Positions 48,379 through 59,089 of a stretch of DNA of 64,000 nt are shown one piece after another. The stretch comes from Episyrphus balteatus (taxonomy: Eukaryota > Arthropoda > Insecta > Diptera > Syrphidae), in NCBI RefSeq assembly GCF_945859705.1, contig NC_079134.1:71094323-71158322 (forward strand). Direction: 5' to 3'. Every line of letters starts with the position of its first letter. The first letter of the stretch is position 1. The translations under genes were made by a program, and so were the position numbers. A model generated the notes under the pieces. That model worked only from the letters and a program-made list of their open reading frames with translations, was not told the DNA's origin and searched no databases.

Positions 48379-49119
48379 TGTAATGTTTTATTCCGGGTTC
48401 ACAATAAAACTTATTTAATTTCCACTTATATTTCCGTTCAAATAAGAACACACTTTATTTCAACTCAATTTACTTTTATTATTCGCTCAAACAAACACAC
48501 TTTTAAATCACTTTATTTACTACTAACAATTCGCAACACTTTATTTCACTTTGTACTGTACTCTTTCACTTTCAAGATTAAACTGTATCCGGTCTAGATT
48601 TTTTTTTTTTTTTTTAGATTAAGGTTTGTTTTTATTTTGCTAAAGTTTTATATATACAATTGTCTTAAAACTAGGCTTATAATTAACTATTACTAGATTG
48701 TTGGCTCAGAAGGGGCCTAACTTATTTCTACTGGCTAAAAGGATGGTTTTATAAAATATAAATACATATTTTTGTCGACTAACTGTATCCGGTCGGTGTC
48801 TACGCTGCCTTTTATACCGGAATCTCGAGACTCGAGAACGTCCTCGAAGGCTCTCGTCCCTGTCTCTCGAAACTTCCTTTCCAGGAAGGGCACTTCATAC
48901 TTCCAGTCTAGTGGGATATTTTGAGATGTGTTCAGTGTGGGATATTTTGAGATGTGTTCAGTGAGATATTTTTAGATGTGTTCAGTGGGATATTTTTAGA
49001 TGTGTTCAGTGAGATACTTTTCTTAATTACTAAAGGTCCGTTCACATTTCTACCTTTGCAGTAGTAGGTAGTGTGTTCAGACTTTTATCTTAAAAGTAGT
49101 TCAGTAATTCTTCGTTACA
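48379..49119 (-). repeat. Gypsy 5' LTR, 541 bp plus insertion
   Basis: It is the same LTR as 42689-43229, lengthened by a 186-bp retroposon and its 14-bp target duplication. The five-fold tandem unit is at 48911-49020. In minus-strand transcription the insertion lies just downstream of the TATA box, in the probable R/U5 region, and would be in the transcript. Confidence 0.9.
48595..48780 (-). mobile_element. LINE 3' end inserted in LTR
   Basis: The fragment begins with a T-run (minus-strand poly(A)), has AATAAA upstream of the tail and is flanked by the exact 14-bp duplication aactgtatccggtc (48581-48594 and 48781-48794). It is a 5'-truncated 3' UTR of a non-LTR element on the minus strand, and the youngest event at this nest because it postdates the LTR. 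Confidence 0.85.
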
Positions 49120-49670
49120 ATATGTTTATGATCAAATAGAAACTAGCATTCCAAAATACTTGATCTGTTGGTTGTGCTGGTTAGAATTGTGTACAATGCA
49201 AGAGAATGTTTTTTTTTTTTTTCAATTTTCAATTCATTTTTATTTTTCATCAACTTAAAACTAGACAAAAATTCATAAAAACTAGCCTACTTATCAATTA
49301 CTTACTACTAACTTACTGGGCCTATACGGGCACTCTAAGTTATTCTTCATTTTTCTTAATACTAATGCCTTTCGGCCTTAAAACTAATTTAATTCAAATA
49401 GTATTTCAAGGTTTTATTTTATTTTTTCCAAGAAATAATTTCTAAAAAAAACTTGGATTCTGATCATTTTTTTTGTTTATTATAAAACTTAAAAACTAAT
49501 TAAAACTACTTAAACTACTTAAAACTACTTAAAAACTAGAACAGCCACAGCAAGCAATTTTGTATTTTTTGTATCTTTTTTTTGTATTTTTTTTTATTTA
49601 TTAATTTTTTTTTTTTTTATTTTTTTTGTATTTTTTGTATTTTTTTATGCAAGAGAATGTCAGAACAGTT
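49120..49670 (-). repeat. Left terminal repeat, part 2 (interrupted)
   Basis: Positions 49120-49208 and 49647-49670 match the inner part of the right terminal repeat inverted (54718-54815: cattctcttgcattgtac, ggaatgctagtttctatttg). The piece between them is a retroposon insertion. This is the inner edge of the left terminal repeat. Confidence 0.75.
49209..49646 (-). mobile_element. 5'-truncated LINE tail, 438 bp
   Basis: Flanked by the 13-bp duplication atgcaagagaatg (49196-49208 and 49647-49659) and starting with a T-run, so the element lies on the minus strand. The body has repeated 'aaactacttaaaact' and a T-rich far end, probably 3' UTR. The empty-site sequence is intact at 54725-54740. 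Confidence 0.8.
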
Positions 49671-49719
49671 TGATTAAGAGACATATTTTAGTTTTTTTTT
49701 GTACGATATTTATTTATAT

Positions 49720-50099
49720 TTTAGATTTTGAATACCAACTTTATTACATTGTTCTAACAAAAACCTTAAGCATTAATGACCACAAATAAACGTATCAAAG
49801 TTTTGTTGTGTTATATAATTATAGTTTATTTTTTCACCAAGATAGCTTATTACTTCTGAGGGTGGTCTTAAATTTCCAAAACTATCAAAATACTTAACAG
49901 TATTATTTTTTTAATTTCTTATATATGCTACCCAATGAGTACCCAAGCCACTTTCACTATCCAGATTTATAACACCAGACTCTTTTAATGTTGGTACTTT
50001 TGGTAAAGAGTCACGCATTAAAACTGCTCTAAAATGCTTCAAGTGTTTCTCTCCAAACTGGTGAATATCAAAATTGCTTAAAGGATTGTTAGGTAGCAA
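49720..50099 (-). pseudogene. Adenain-type cysteine protease remnant
   Basis: The minus strand encodes a protein with the conserved order of adenovirus-protease-like enzymes found in Polintons/adintoviruses: a leader with FRAVLMRDSLPK, a histidine motif GTHWVAY, an aspartate motif YFDSFGN (about 49880) and a C-terminal cysteine box (ICGH, then CLRFLL after a stop, about 49765-49785). All three candidate catalytic residues (His, Asp, Cys) are visible. In-frame TAA codons at 49911-49913 and near 49778 break it. In such viruses the enzyme matures capsid proteins. It lies just downstream of the pX-like gene, a typical adjacency. It is a decayed copy. Confidence 0.75.
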
Positions 50100-50100
50100 C

Positions 50101-50395
50101 TCAATTAGTTTTTTGTGTTTGTTGAGTTAAAAAAAGTCCAAGACCATGTCTATATGGTTTTAAGAACAGTCCATTTCCTTGAATAACAACCGACTCTTAT
50201 TATGACGCTTGTTTTCTTCTAACTGTCTTTTAGCGGCTCGTACATCATTGAGCGCTTTAACAACGCCAGCTGCTACACCTGTTAGTGATCCAACAGCAGA
50301 TAAACCAGCTAGAATAGGAGCTAGAAGTGGTAGAAAACCACCACTTTCTGGAAGTAGAATTATTCTTGGTGTTTGAATTTGTTTTTTCGTATTTT
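50101..50395 (-). pseudogene. pX/core-like small hydrophobic protein remnant
   Basis: The minus strand reads PRIILLPESGGFLPLLAPI, then a Gly/Ala-rich hydrophobic helix (GLSAVGSLTGVAAGV) and a basic amphipathic stretch (AAKRQLEENKRHN). After a frameshift near 50180 the C-terminal signature GLFLKPYRHGLGLFL follows, ending at TGA 50101-50103. This architecture recalls the small membrane-active or core proteins next to the protease in Polinton/adintovirus-type elements, as I remember them; no search was possible. One frameshift makes it a pseudogene. Confidence 0.6.
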
Positions 50396-51174
50396 TAATA
50401 ACGATATTGTGACGTCACGATGTTACATTTTGTAACTTTTTTCTCATTTAGGAACGATGAAAGTTAACTATTGTTAACAATAGTTATCATCGTCGAATAA
50501 AAGAAAGCACCACAGATAATATAATCATAGAGATATCTTGTCTGCTCAGAAAAATATGAATCATTTTTTTTCCTTACCAGACAAGCCTTACCAGACAAGG
50601 AGCTTTCAAAAATAAAGCTGAAAAAGCTCTTTTTCAATTGGACATTTTTTTCTCATGCATGAAACTTTTTCTTCTTCTCTTTTTTTTCCAATGAATACAC
50701 AAACAAAGTAAGGTAGATTGAACAAAAAAACATAAACAAACCTTTTTTTATAATGTATGAGAGTTGGTGTAGGTTATGTATCTTGTTCTTTTTTCTGTGC
50801 GGATTTTGGTGTGTAAAAAGAAAGAAAGGGGTGACAATGTCGCGTTTTTTTGTGAATTAGATGTCCGGTATGGAAAATAGATACTTTTTCTTGTGTGTTG
50901 AGATGTGAGATTTGTGTGAGCAATTGTAGGCAAGAATTCAAGAATTCAAGGAATTTGCAGATCGGAATGTGAATACTATACGATCAAGTCCTGCGATTTA
51001 GTTAGTTCTTCTGATAGTTAAAAGATTTTTCAAAACTAAATACATACATATCTTTATTTATTTTACCTTAGCCTTTTTTTTACTTAATTTATTTATTTTC
51101 TTTGTTATTTACTACCTAAATCATTTTTTTTTTTTCATAGCATATACCTATCATTTTTTTAAATACATAAAAAA
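50396..51174. other. Internal noncoding DNA of the element
   Basis: No gene was recognised. A palindromic gttaactattgttaac lies near 50464-50479, and tgacgtca at 50411-50418 is a CRE-like octamer upstream of the pX-like frame on the minus strand. The minus frame at 50748-50933 is Ser/Thr-rich and unconvincing. Confidence 0.5.
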
Positions 51175-52161
51175 ATGGCATCTTGGAATAGAACAAAGTG
51201 CGCAATTATTCTGTGGAGCGATAAAAACTGAATGTCCAGATGTAAGATTATTTGATTTCCCAAAAAAAGATACTACCTATAAAGTATACGCAATGGCTAG
51301 CGTTAGTAGGAGAGTCACAACAACATATAGAAAGCCATAAATGCCCCTACTGAAGAAGGAATGCATATCCCTCGCTGTACTTGGAGCGATCTGAAGATAT
51401 GTCTTGTTCATTTAGTGAATCTGTTCATTTTGAACCCAGAAACGCTAGAATAACTCACGAAAAGCATATATGAAGCTGGTGTAAACTGTAGTGAAATTAA
51501 TGCTGAAGAATTGAATCATGCGTCACCTGCTCAAACTGCGAAGCTCATTTAAAAAGGCAGTCTTTTTATATAAAAAGCATGGAAAAGCTAAAGAAAGCAA
51601 ATAGTCTTTTGAAAATGAAAATACAAACGAACCGAAAGTCAAAAATTAACATGCTCCAAAAAATTAGTCGACTGAATAAAAAAGGCATGAAAAGAATTCT
51701 ATTGAAAAAGAGATCGATTTAACACAAGGTTTAAATAAAAAAAACAAGACTTTTGCTAAGCTGTTTTTATCTCAGACCTCAGGAGAATATTCCAATGAGG
51801 AAAAGTAGATTTCGCAATTATTTTTTTTCGTTCTTCCTGTGGCTATCAACTTGGTTTGCACTTGCCACATCCATCTTCCTTGCATAGATTGATAAACATA
51901 AAAAGCCTTTCTCCTGGGGCTCATATTAATGTTTTGAACGAAATAAGGAACGTAACATCAAAACTATCAGCAAAAGATGGACAAGTCATTGTAATTTTTG
52001 ACGAAATGAGTTTACAAAAAAATCTGACTTACAACAAATTCAAAGATGAAATTTAAGGTTTTGTGGATTATGGAAATAACCAAAGGTCTGATAATTTTGC
52101 TAAATCTGCATGTGTGATCATGATTCGCAGTGTCTGTGGCAATTTTAAACGTCCCTTACTC
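51175..52161 (+). pseudogene. P-element-type transposase, N-terminal part
   Basis: The plus strand, in shifting frames, shows a THAP-like start (FCGAIKTEC, then VRLFDFPKKD), a coiled-coil region (MEKLKKANSLLKMKIQ), then GLHLPHPSSLHRLINIKSLS, PGAHINVLNEIR and VIVIFDEMSLQKNLTYNKF, whose FDEMS aspartate matches the first catalytic acid of P/THAP9 transposases. After a stop (TAA, about 52053-52055) comes GFVDYG and AKSACVIMIRS, typical of the next segment. Several frameshifts and stops occur, and a palindromic insertion ends it at 52162. No C-terminal half was found. In P elements this enzyme cuts and joins the element ends. Confidence 0.8.
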
Positions 52162-53066
52162 TGGCGGACACTTTGTGGTGGAATCAAAAAAAATTTATCT
52201 CATTAATGCTAATTTGTTGCGCTTGGTTTTTGTAGCTTGAACACTTTTTTTGTTATTCAAAATTCCGCTAAAATAAGACTGAAGTTAGCGGACGAAAGTA
52301 GGAAAATTAATATTTATTTGATGCCCAAAATTAGAGCTAATAAAATGCTAATTTGTTGCGCAAAAATTAATTTTGTAGCTTCACCCAGTCATTTTTTATT
52401 TCAACTAAAAGCTTCAGAAGTGCACTTCCAGTTTTTTTGATGACCTAGTTTCAAAATCCAAAAAAAAATGCGAAATTCCAAATTTTTTTTGCACAAATAT
52501 GAAGTAACCTAGACTAAGACGAAGTCCAAAAACCAAAATATTTTTGTTATTCAATATTCCGCTAAAATAAGACTCAATTTCATATGTAACGGTCAAAATT
52601 TTCAATATCGTGCATTGGTACAGCGAACAGGAAGTGCACTTCTGAAACTTTAAGTTGAAATAAAAAATGACTGGGTGAAGCTACAAAATTAATTTTTGCG
52701 CAAAAAATTAGCATTTAATTAGCTACAATTTTGGGCATCAAAAAAATATTAATTTTCCTACCCACGTCCGCTAACTTCAGTCTTATTTTAGCGGAATTTT
52801 GAATAGCAAAAAAACTGTTAAGCTACAAAAACCAAGTTAATGTAATTGAAAAGCATTTAAAAAGCTACAAATTTGGAGGTCAACTAAACTCATTAATTTC
52901 AATTATTTCAGATTTTGTCCGCTAACTTCAGACTTATTTTAGCGGAAAATTCAATAATTCAAAAACTATGCGAGCTACAAATTTTTGATTTGCGCAACAA
53001 ATTAGCATATAATTAGATACAATTAATGAGATAAACTTTTTTTGATTCCGCCACAAAGTGTCCACC
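52162..53066. mobile_element. Palindromic MITE with repeated inner motif
   Basis: The ends read tgg(c/t)ggacactttgtgg on both sides and continue as 'ggaatcaaaaaaa..tttatctcattaat'. Inside, the motif ccgctaaaataagact..agttagcgg occurs twice on each side of a centre near 52540 (about 52267, 52558, 52768, 52919), with mirrored 'cttcagaagtgcacttcc' segments. No reading frame is present. It cuts the transposase gene. No clean target duplication was resolved. Confidence 0.75.
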
Positions 53067-53954
53067 AAAGTAATTGACGTCAATTTTAAGCAGTTGTTAT
53101 ATCATGTTGTTTGTCCAAGCAATATCCCTATTATCAACTTTCAAAAATTTAGATTGTTACCTTTTTATTGGTTTAGATCAAAAGATATAACATGTTAAAA
53201 ATCCGTTATCCCTGGATTGTGAATATAAAATTAATACAAATATAGTCCTAGTTTTTATCTATCTGTGGTTAAAATTTCATTTATCTATCTTTTAAAATAA
53301 AAAGATATAGGTATCTAAATAAAAAAACCGTTAAAACGGATCCCCATAATTTGGTCAAAAATAATTTTAGAGCTCGTATATGCGTGCGCTTCGCATAATC
53401 AACACCTAAAAATAAAAAAGTACCCAAAATTACCCATAAAAATAGGTGTTTTTCAAAAATTCATATTTCAAAACGCAACGCCTCAGAAAAAAATTAGTAT
53501 AAGACGCCTGAATTTTTTTCATTAATTTCATTAGCTTTCTAATGACACCTTTAAAAAAGATAATGTATCCGCCGTCTCACTAGAAATTTGTAGAAGAGAT
53601 GGAAAAAAAAGGAGCGGAAATAAATGCACGCTTAACCCAGCTAGCCTTAATATATCCTTTATCTCGAATATCGGATTATAAGAACTCGAGCTGTAAAGCC
53701 AATCATATTTCTTGAATTTATTGTATTTACAAAAACAACGGAAAATGTATTTTTTTTTATATGTGGATGCGTCGTAAAAAGACCAACTCTCCTGCACCTG
53801 CACTCAGCGCAACACCACCAACTAGAACACACAAAAAAACCATAACGGACCCATTTTTTTCATTTGTGAAGAATGATCATGAGCGTATTGTGTGAGTGTG
53901 TGTGGTGTAGGTATTGATAGAGAAAAAGAAAATAAAAAAAAATTTTCTTTTCTT
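53067..53954. other. Internal DNA, no recognised gene
   Basis: The stretch lies between the MITE and the phospholipase-like gene. At 53440-53560, 'tttttcaaaaattcatattt' and 'cattaatttcattagctttc' resemble the centre of the 8.2-11.9-kb foldback. The 90-codon minus frame at 53531-53803 is not recognised. No continuation of the P-type transposase was convincingly found. Confidence 0.5.
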
Positions 53955-54419
53955 TCATAGGAAAGAAGAGGTTTTTTCAAGAAAGAAGATGAGCGAGATG
54001 ATTTTGTGTGTATTTACTGAATATGTTAAAGCTTTTGGAAAAGCTTGTTTTTGGTCAATTTCAGTTTCATATATTATTTCTCTCCATATGAATAAGACAT
54101 CTGTATAATTTATTATCTGTGATAGTAGTCCACTCAACTTTTCAGAGGTTGATAAGTCGTTTGCTTTAAATCTTTTCCACGCTTGCTCTGTTAGAATTTT
54201 ATCAGCAATGTGTCGGTCTGAGAGAGAGCTACTTTTTGAGTATGCAATGTCATGAAGACGACAAGGACAAGCCTCATCCAGTTGGTTGATTCCTTTATCT
54301 CCTCTTTGTAGACGTTCCTCCAAATTCGTTCCAGGTCCACAATAATTATATGAAGGAATATGTAGTTCAAATGTTAGTATATCTATAACTTTATAGTCCA
54401 GTGCATTTATGATGTTCAT
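53955..54419 (-). pseudogene. Parvovirus-type phospholipase A2 domain protein
   Basis: This 154-codon minus frame contains a secreted-PLA2-like core of the kind in parvovirus VP1 and in some Polinton/adintovirus-like elements. The calcium loop is YNYCGPGTNLEERL, followed by a catalytic His-Asp box (LHDIAYSK) with a small insertion before it, then RHIADKIL and AWKRFKA. In viruses this activity helps breach endosomes. The frame is open, but the C-terminal tail after SGLL is unlike the family and is shared with the array tails, suggesting a frameshift. A start at 54419 is arbitrary. With the protease and pX-like remnants it shares strand and order. Confidence 0.75.
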
Positions 54420-54719
54420 ATAGGTATGGGCGACCCAGCAGTTTGTACCACCCCCAAACTTTTTTTGCTCATTCGATAGAACATTGGCTGAATATCATTA
54501 CCCTGATTTTTCGCACTCGTGAAATTCACCTTTCGGCCGCCATCTTGGATTTTAGTTTTTGTTGAATATCTCGATTTCTATTTATCCTACATAAGAGTTG
54601 TATATACAGAAAACGTAGGCAATCAAATTTTACGTCTTTTATGTAAAGAACACTTTTTCGATATTCTGATCAAAGATCAAAGCAATATAATTTTGTTTTT
54701 TTTTTAATGGGTTCTTTGT
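54420..54719. other. Spacer between PLA2-like frame and terminal repeat
   Basis: No gene was recognised. Short phrases such as 'gccgccatcttggattt' recall the foldback at 2.1-3.7 kb ('gccgccatcttgga'), possibly shared ancestry or chance. The plus frame at 54519-54707 is not supported. Confidence 0.4.
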
Positions 54720-55324
54720 TTCCTGACATTCTCTTGCATTGTACATAATTCTAACCAGCACAACCAACAGAAGTAAGTATTTTGGAATGCTAGTTTCTAT
54801 TTGATCCTAAGCATATGAACATTCTAATAAGAATATATTTAGCGAATGCACACATCAATTTTATATTGCATGTCGTGCAGGTGCCAATGTTGTGCCAGAA
54901 ATTACCGAACTAAATATGTATTGGGTGCCGTGCTGGTGCCAAGTTTGGTGCAGAACTTATTCAACCATCGGTGCGCACATCAATTTTTTTATTGGGTGGC
55001 CTGGGAGTGACATAGATTTTGAATTGGATGGAGTCGGAGCTACCCAACCAAATCAGCACGATTCCAACAGGAATTTAATTTTTGAACTAGAAATACGACC
55101 GGTACCAAGCACAACCCAAAGATATTCAACTAGAAAAGTGTATCCCACAACCAATTTAGCAAAAAATCCAATCAATATTCCAACTAATATTCCAATAAAA
55201 ATACAAATGGTGCTAGAAATCCAACCAGTGACAATTATTCCCAATCACCCTTCAAGCAAACGACCTCGGTCCGAATCCGCTCCGCCTGAGTCCGACCTCG
55301 ACTACGAATCGGGTCCCACGGCGG
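54720..55324 (+). repeat. Right terminal repeat of 42-56 kb element
   Basis: It is the inverted partner of 42190-42688 plus 49120-49208 and 49647-49670. It carries repeated 'ggtgcc' and 'caacca/attcca' subunits, then 'cacccttcaagcaaacgacc' and CG-rich 'tccgac' repeats. Beyond an insertion it continues at 56236-56345 (ggcggctcaaattag, tcaccacgattg). The 156-codon plus frame is considered noncoding. Confidence 0.75.
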
Positions 55325-56235
55325 CGCACATAGGAGTATTGTCATCAAAAACCTGGCCATAATTATTTTCCGTGGTTTTTGTTATTATTTCTGTTTAAAA
55401 TGAGTATTCCTACAAGAAAATACAATATAAACCTAGATTTTGTTATTTTTATTTTTTTACCAAAAACTTAAAAAATTGATTAATGGCCTGTACTCCGCCT
55501 GTCGACATTATTTTTCTCAAATTTTTTTCCTCATCCCTAATACGCAGTTCTCAGTTTCTTTTCTCTCTTCCCCAACCTTAATTAAGATCACCCAAAATAA
55601 AATACACTAATAACATCACTAAATTTAATTTAAAAATAAAAAACGTTGCATAAAGTAAGGAGTATTTTCTATCAGAAAGTGAAAAACTAATTGACCCTCG
55701 ATTCTCTAAAGAGCACCTAAGAGAACCCAATTTTTGTTGCATTGTGTTAAAGAATATATAAACTAACTCATAAGTTTCAATTCATCGCAGAATAACGGGG
55801 TATACTAAAACAAAATTATTAAAGTTCAAATAATAACTTACCAAAAATATAAAGTTTTTAAATACTAGTTCTAAGCCCGAATAAAAATAGAAAAAACCAT
55901 CTAACATTTTCAAAACTTTATTAATATCGTTAGGTAATAAATAACTGAAAAAGAATTCTCCATTTAAATTTGTTTAGATTTCTATCACAACACTTCGATA
56001 TCGCATATAGAATAACACTTACCAAAATACTTCGAATTCAAATAAAAATGAGGTAGATGTAACAGTTAACTTTGAACTCATTTTTTAACAAGACACCATC
56101 GAAAAACAAAAAAATGAGTGCAGAATATTGACACATGTTTATTTTGCACTCACTTTGCCAAACTTTTTGGTGTCAATTTTGATTTTCAGAAAATCGACTT
56201 GTGACCAGGTTTTTACTACAAATACTCCTATGTGC
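55325..56235. mobile_element. 911-bp insertion with short inverted ends
   Basis: The ends read gcacataggagtatt, and the right side mirrors this, continuing imperfectly to 'aaaaacctgg'. It interrupts the CG-rich part of the right terminal repeat, whose two halves are contiguous in the copy at 37.75 kb. No transposase frame was seen and the target duplication is unclear because the flank is itself repetitive. Confidence 0.65.
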
Positions 56236-56345
56236 GGCGCGGCGGCTCAAATTAGAATGGAAATTATAATCACCGCGGAGCCGATTTTATATGTATTGGT
56301 TTTTTCACCACGATTGCTCCTTCGACTTTGTGTTCATACCAGAGA

Positions 56346-56688
56346 TCCAAATGAGTATGTTTGAACCTGTTTGAACAATTTAATTTTTTTAAAATGATCG
56401 TTCGTGCTCGATCGTTTTCTCTCTGTACTCGTAAATCATCTTACTCATAAACATAAATACTCACAAAACACAAACAAAACCATACAAATTGTTTGAAAGA
56501 AAGGGATTAGTCGTTAGGTAACAATACAAATAGTGGGGAATGCCCAGTTAATTTGTGCAGGTAGGTGCGTAGTAGGAACATATCCCTAAAAAATATGCAA
56601 TAATGTGATTTGGGATGATTGTTTTTAAAACAAATTACTATTTTTTCGGGTAGGTATACTGGGTAAACTACAAATCAGCTATAGCTGA
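56346..56688. other. AT-rich flank, no feature
   Basis: This is the flank between the large element and the LINE tail. No gene, RNA or clear repeat was seen apart from the short palindrome atcagctatagctgat at 56675-56690. Confidence 0.5.
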
Positions 56689-56710
56689 TTAGGTTAGGTT
56701 AGGTTAGGTT
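56689..56710 (-). repeat. (CCTAA)n tail of LINE
   Basis: On the minus strand the LINE 3' UTR ends in about four CCTAA units. On the plus strand it reads ttaggttaggttagg. It takes the place of a poly(A) tail and probably marks the 3' end of the element. Confidence 0.75.
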
Positions 56711-56817
56711 AAATGGGCTGACAGTTGATCTTGTTACCGTCACACTTAGATCAATGTAGATCCCTTGTGATACCCTGAAGTATTGTAACTTCATGAAAAA
56801 GTGATAACCTATGAATG
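56711..56817 (-). other. LINE 3' UTR
   Basis: About 107 bp lie between the ORF2 stop and the CCTAA tail. No AATAAA was seen, in agreement with elements that end in simple repeats. Confidence 0.6.
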
Positions 56818-59084
56818 CTATGGTTGTTCGAGCCATTTGGAGGACTTTACAAAGTTCAGTAGGCTATTGCCTGAAAGTTCCGAAAGTTCTTCTAATTCAT
56901 TAAAGAAGTAGTTTCCTAAGAATTTTTTCCTAGTGCGACAGAGTGCTGGGCAGTGACAGAGGAAGTGAACAGTGTTTTCCTGTTCGTCCTCATTGCCGCA
57001 GCCTCTGCATAGATCATCCGTACTAAGCCCCATTTTCTTTCTGTGGTATCCTAGTAGGTTATGTCCCGTTAAGATGCCTATTAGGGATCTTAAGGAAGGT
57101 TTACTAAGTAGTAAGATCTTGTTTGATTTTTTCTCGTCGAAGTTCGGCCATAGTTTCCTGGTGTGACCGCAGGATTCTAGGAGGTTCCATCTTTCATTTG
57201 TTTTTTGTGAAATATTGTTGACAATATTTCGTTTTATTTCACATTGTGGGATTCTGATGTTATGGTCTATGAGAGAGGGATCAAGAACTGAGCCCTCCCT
57301 TGCAAGCTCATCCGCTTTTTCGTTGCCGAACACATCACTGTGGCCGGGAACCCAGCAGAGTCTTACATTATGCTGCATACCAAGAACCCTAAGCTCTTCG
57401 CGACAGCAAGAAACAAGCTTTGACTTGATTAAGGTGGCAGAAATCGCTTTTATTGCCGCTTAGCTATCAATGAAAAAGGTGATGTCAGCAGGTGATATCG
57501 CCATCATGGATATTTGTTTAGCAGCATTTTTCACTGCCAATATCTCGGCTTGGAAGACACTGCTGTGATCGGGGAGCCTGAAAGAACTGGCAAGGTTGAG
57601 GTTTTCTGAGTAAAAACCTGCACCAACCCCAGTATTCATTTTCGAACCATCAGTAAAGATGGCGATAGTCGACTCATTTGAGAAAGGTACACTGTTTTCC
57701 CAATCTTGTCTGTTTGGGAAACTGACATTAAAAGACTTGTTGAAGTCTAAGTAAGGGGTCATGTAATCTGTACTTACGTTGTTGCCAACGTAGTTAGAAA
57801 GGATCGTAGTGTGGCCGTTTTGACTAGTATTCCAAATGTTGGTTTGACTGAGTCGTAGGGCGCTGTTTGCTGCTAATTCTTGTACAAATAGATCTAAGGG
57901 AGTGAGATTAAGGATTGCTTCCAGCCCTGCGGTTGGAGTGGACCTCATCACCCCCGTAGTGCTAATGCATGCTGTTCTCTGTACTTTGGTTAGGGTCTTC
58001 AAGTTCGTGGATTTCTCCAGAGCTTGCCACCAGACTAAGCTGCCATAAGTCAGAATGGGTCTGACAATGGCGGTATACATCCACATGATTATTTTAGGAT
58101 TTGGTTCCCAGTTTCTGCCAAGAATTCGATTGCATGAGTAAAGTGCAAACGTGGCTTTCTTATATCTTTCTTGAATGTTTGGACCCCAGTTAAGTTTCTT
58201 ATCCAAGATCACTCCGAGATATTTCGCTTTATCCGAAATCTTAAGTGGGGTGCCATCAATTTTTGGCACTGCAAAAGGAGGAATTTTCCTTCTGTTTGTG
58301 AAAAGTACCATTTCTGTTTTAAGGGGGTTTACTTTGAGACCGCATCTCCTGGTCCAGTTACTGACCTTGGATAATGCGCTTTCTAATTGTTCGCTTACAG
58401 TGGTTAGGTATTTACCTGTCGCTAGAAGAGCTAGATCGTCTGCGTAGGCTATAACCTTGACACCGCTGTTATTCAGTTTAATGAGAATCTCATTCATCAC
58501 CAAAATCCAAAGAAGAGGTGATAAAATACCGCCTTGCGGAGTTCCTCTAGATGCGTACATTTTTATATGTGACCCACCTAATTCACTATTTATTTGTCTG
58601 TTTTTCAACATGCACACGATCCATTTTATGACCGTGTCTTCTATTTTAAGATCAGTGAGTGCTTTTTCAATTGCACTATTATGAACATTATTGAATGCTC
58701 CTTCTATGTCTAGAAATGCTGCGAGGGTATATTCTTTAACCACAAGTGACTTTTCTATTGTTCTGACTGCACAGTGTAAGGCTGTTTCTACACTTCTACC
58801 TTTTGTGTATGCATGCTGAAAGGGTGATATAGTCTCCGGTCTTAAATAACTGCGGATATGTATATCGATTAATCTTTCAAGAGTTTTGAGTGTAAAAGAA
58901 GTTAGACTGATAGGTCTGAAATCTTTTGGTTCTGTGTAACTGGATTTACCAGCTTTAGGTATAAAGACAACTTTGACTCCACGCCATGTTTTAGGGACAT
59001 ATCCCAGTTGTAGGCTATTTTGGAATATTGAGATCAGGTATGGAATAATGAATTCACTACTTTTTTGCAGCATCAAGGGGAAGA
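56818..59084 (-). pseudogene. LINE ORF2, RT-RNase H-zinc finger part
   Basis: This is the continuation of the endonuclease part upstream. Reverse transcriptase motifs: VFIPKAGKSSYTEPKDFRP, FRPISLTSFTLKTLERLI, AAFLDIEGAFNNV, GTPQGGILSPLLW, VIAYADDLALLA (near 58440) and KYLGVILDKKLNW. RNase H follows with IFTDGSKMNTGVGAGF (near 57650) and FFIDS, an in-frame TAA at 57460-57462, then VPGHSDVFGNEKADELA. The C-terminus carries a Cys/His knuckle, CRGCGNEDEQENTVHFLCHC. Except for one nonsense codon it reads through to 56818. RNase H points to a LOA/I-type clade within the Jockey/R1 supergroup; clade assignment is tentative. Confidence 0.9.
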
Positions 59085-59089
59085 CGCCG

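Larger units (their letters stand above)
42689..49119 (-). mobile_element. Complete Gypsy LTR retrotransposon
   Basis: The 6.4-kb element on the minus strand has two LTRs, a polypurine tract, gag, pol and a primer-binding site, flanked by the 4-bp duplication ATAT (42685-42688 and 49120-49123). The empty site is confirmed by the right terminal repeat at 54.8 kb. The LTRs differ at about five of 541 positions apart from one insertion, so it is young. Gag and pol carry several stops and frameshifts, so this copy is no longer competent. No envelope gene was seen. Confidence 0.95.

Noticed and set aside
53531..53803. 90-codon minus frame downstream of the PLA2-like gene as a fourth virion gene
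   Set aside because: No recognisable motif, and part of it overlaps sequence similar to the unrelated foldback centre at about 10 kb.
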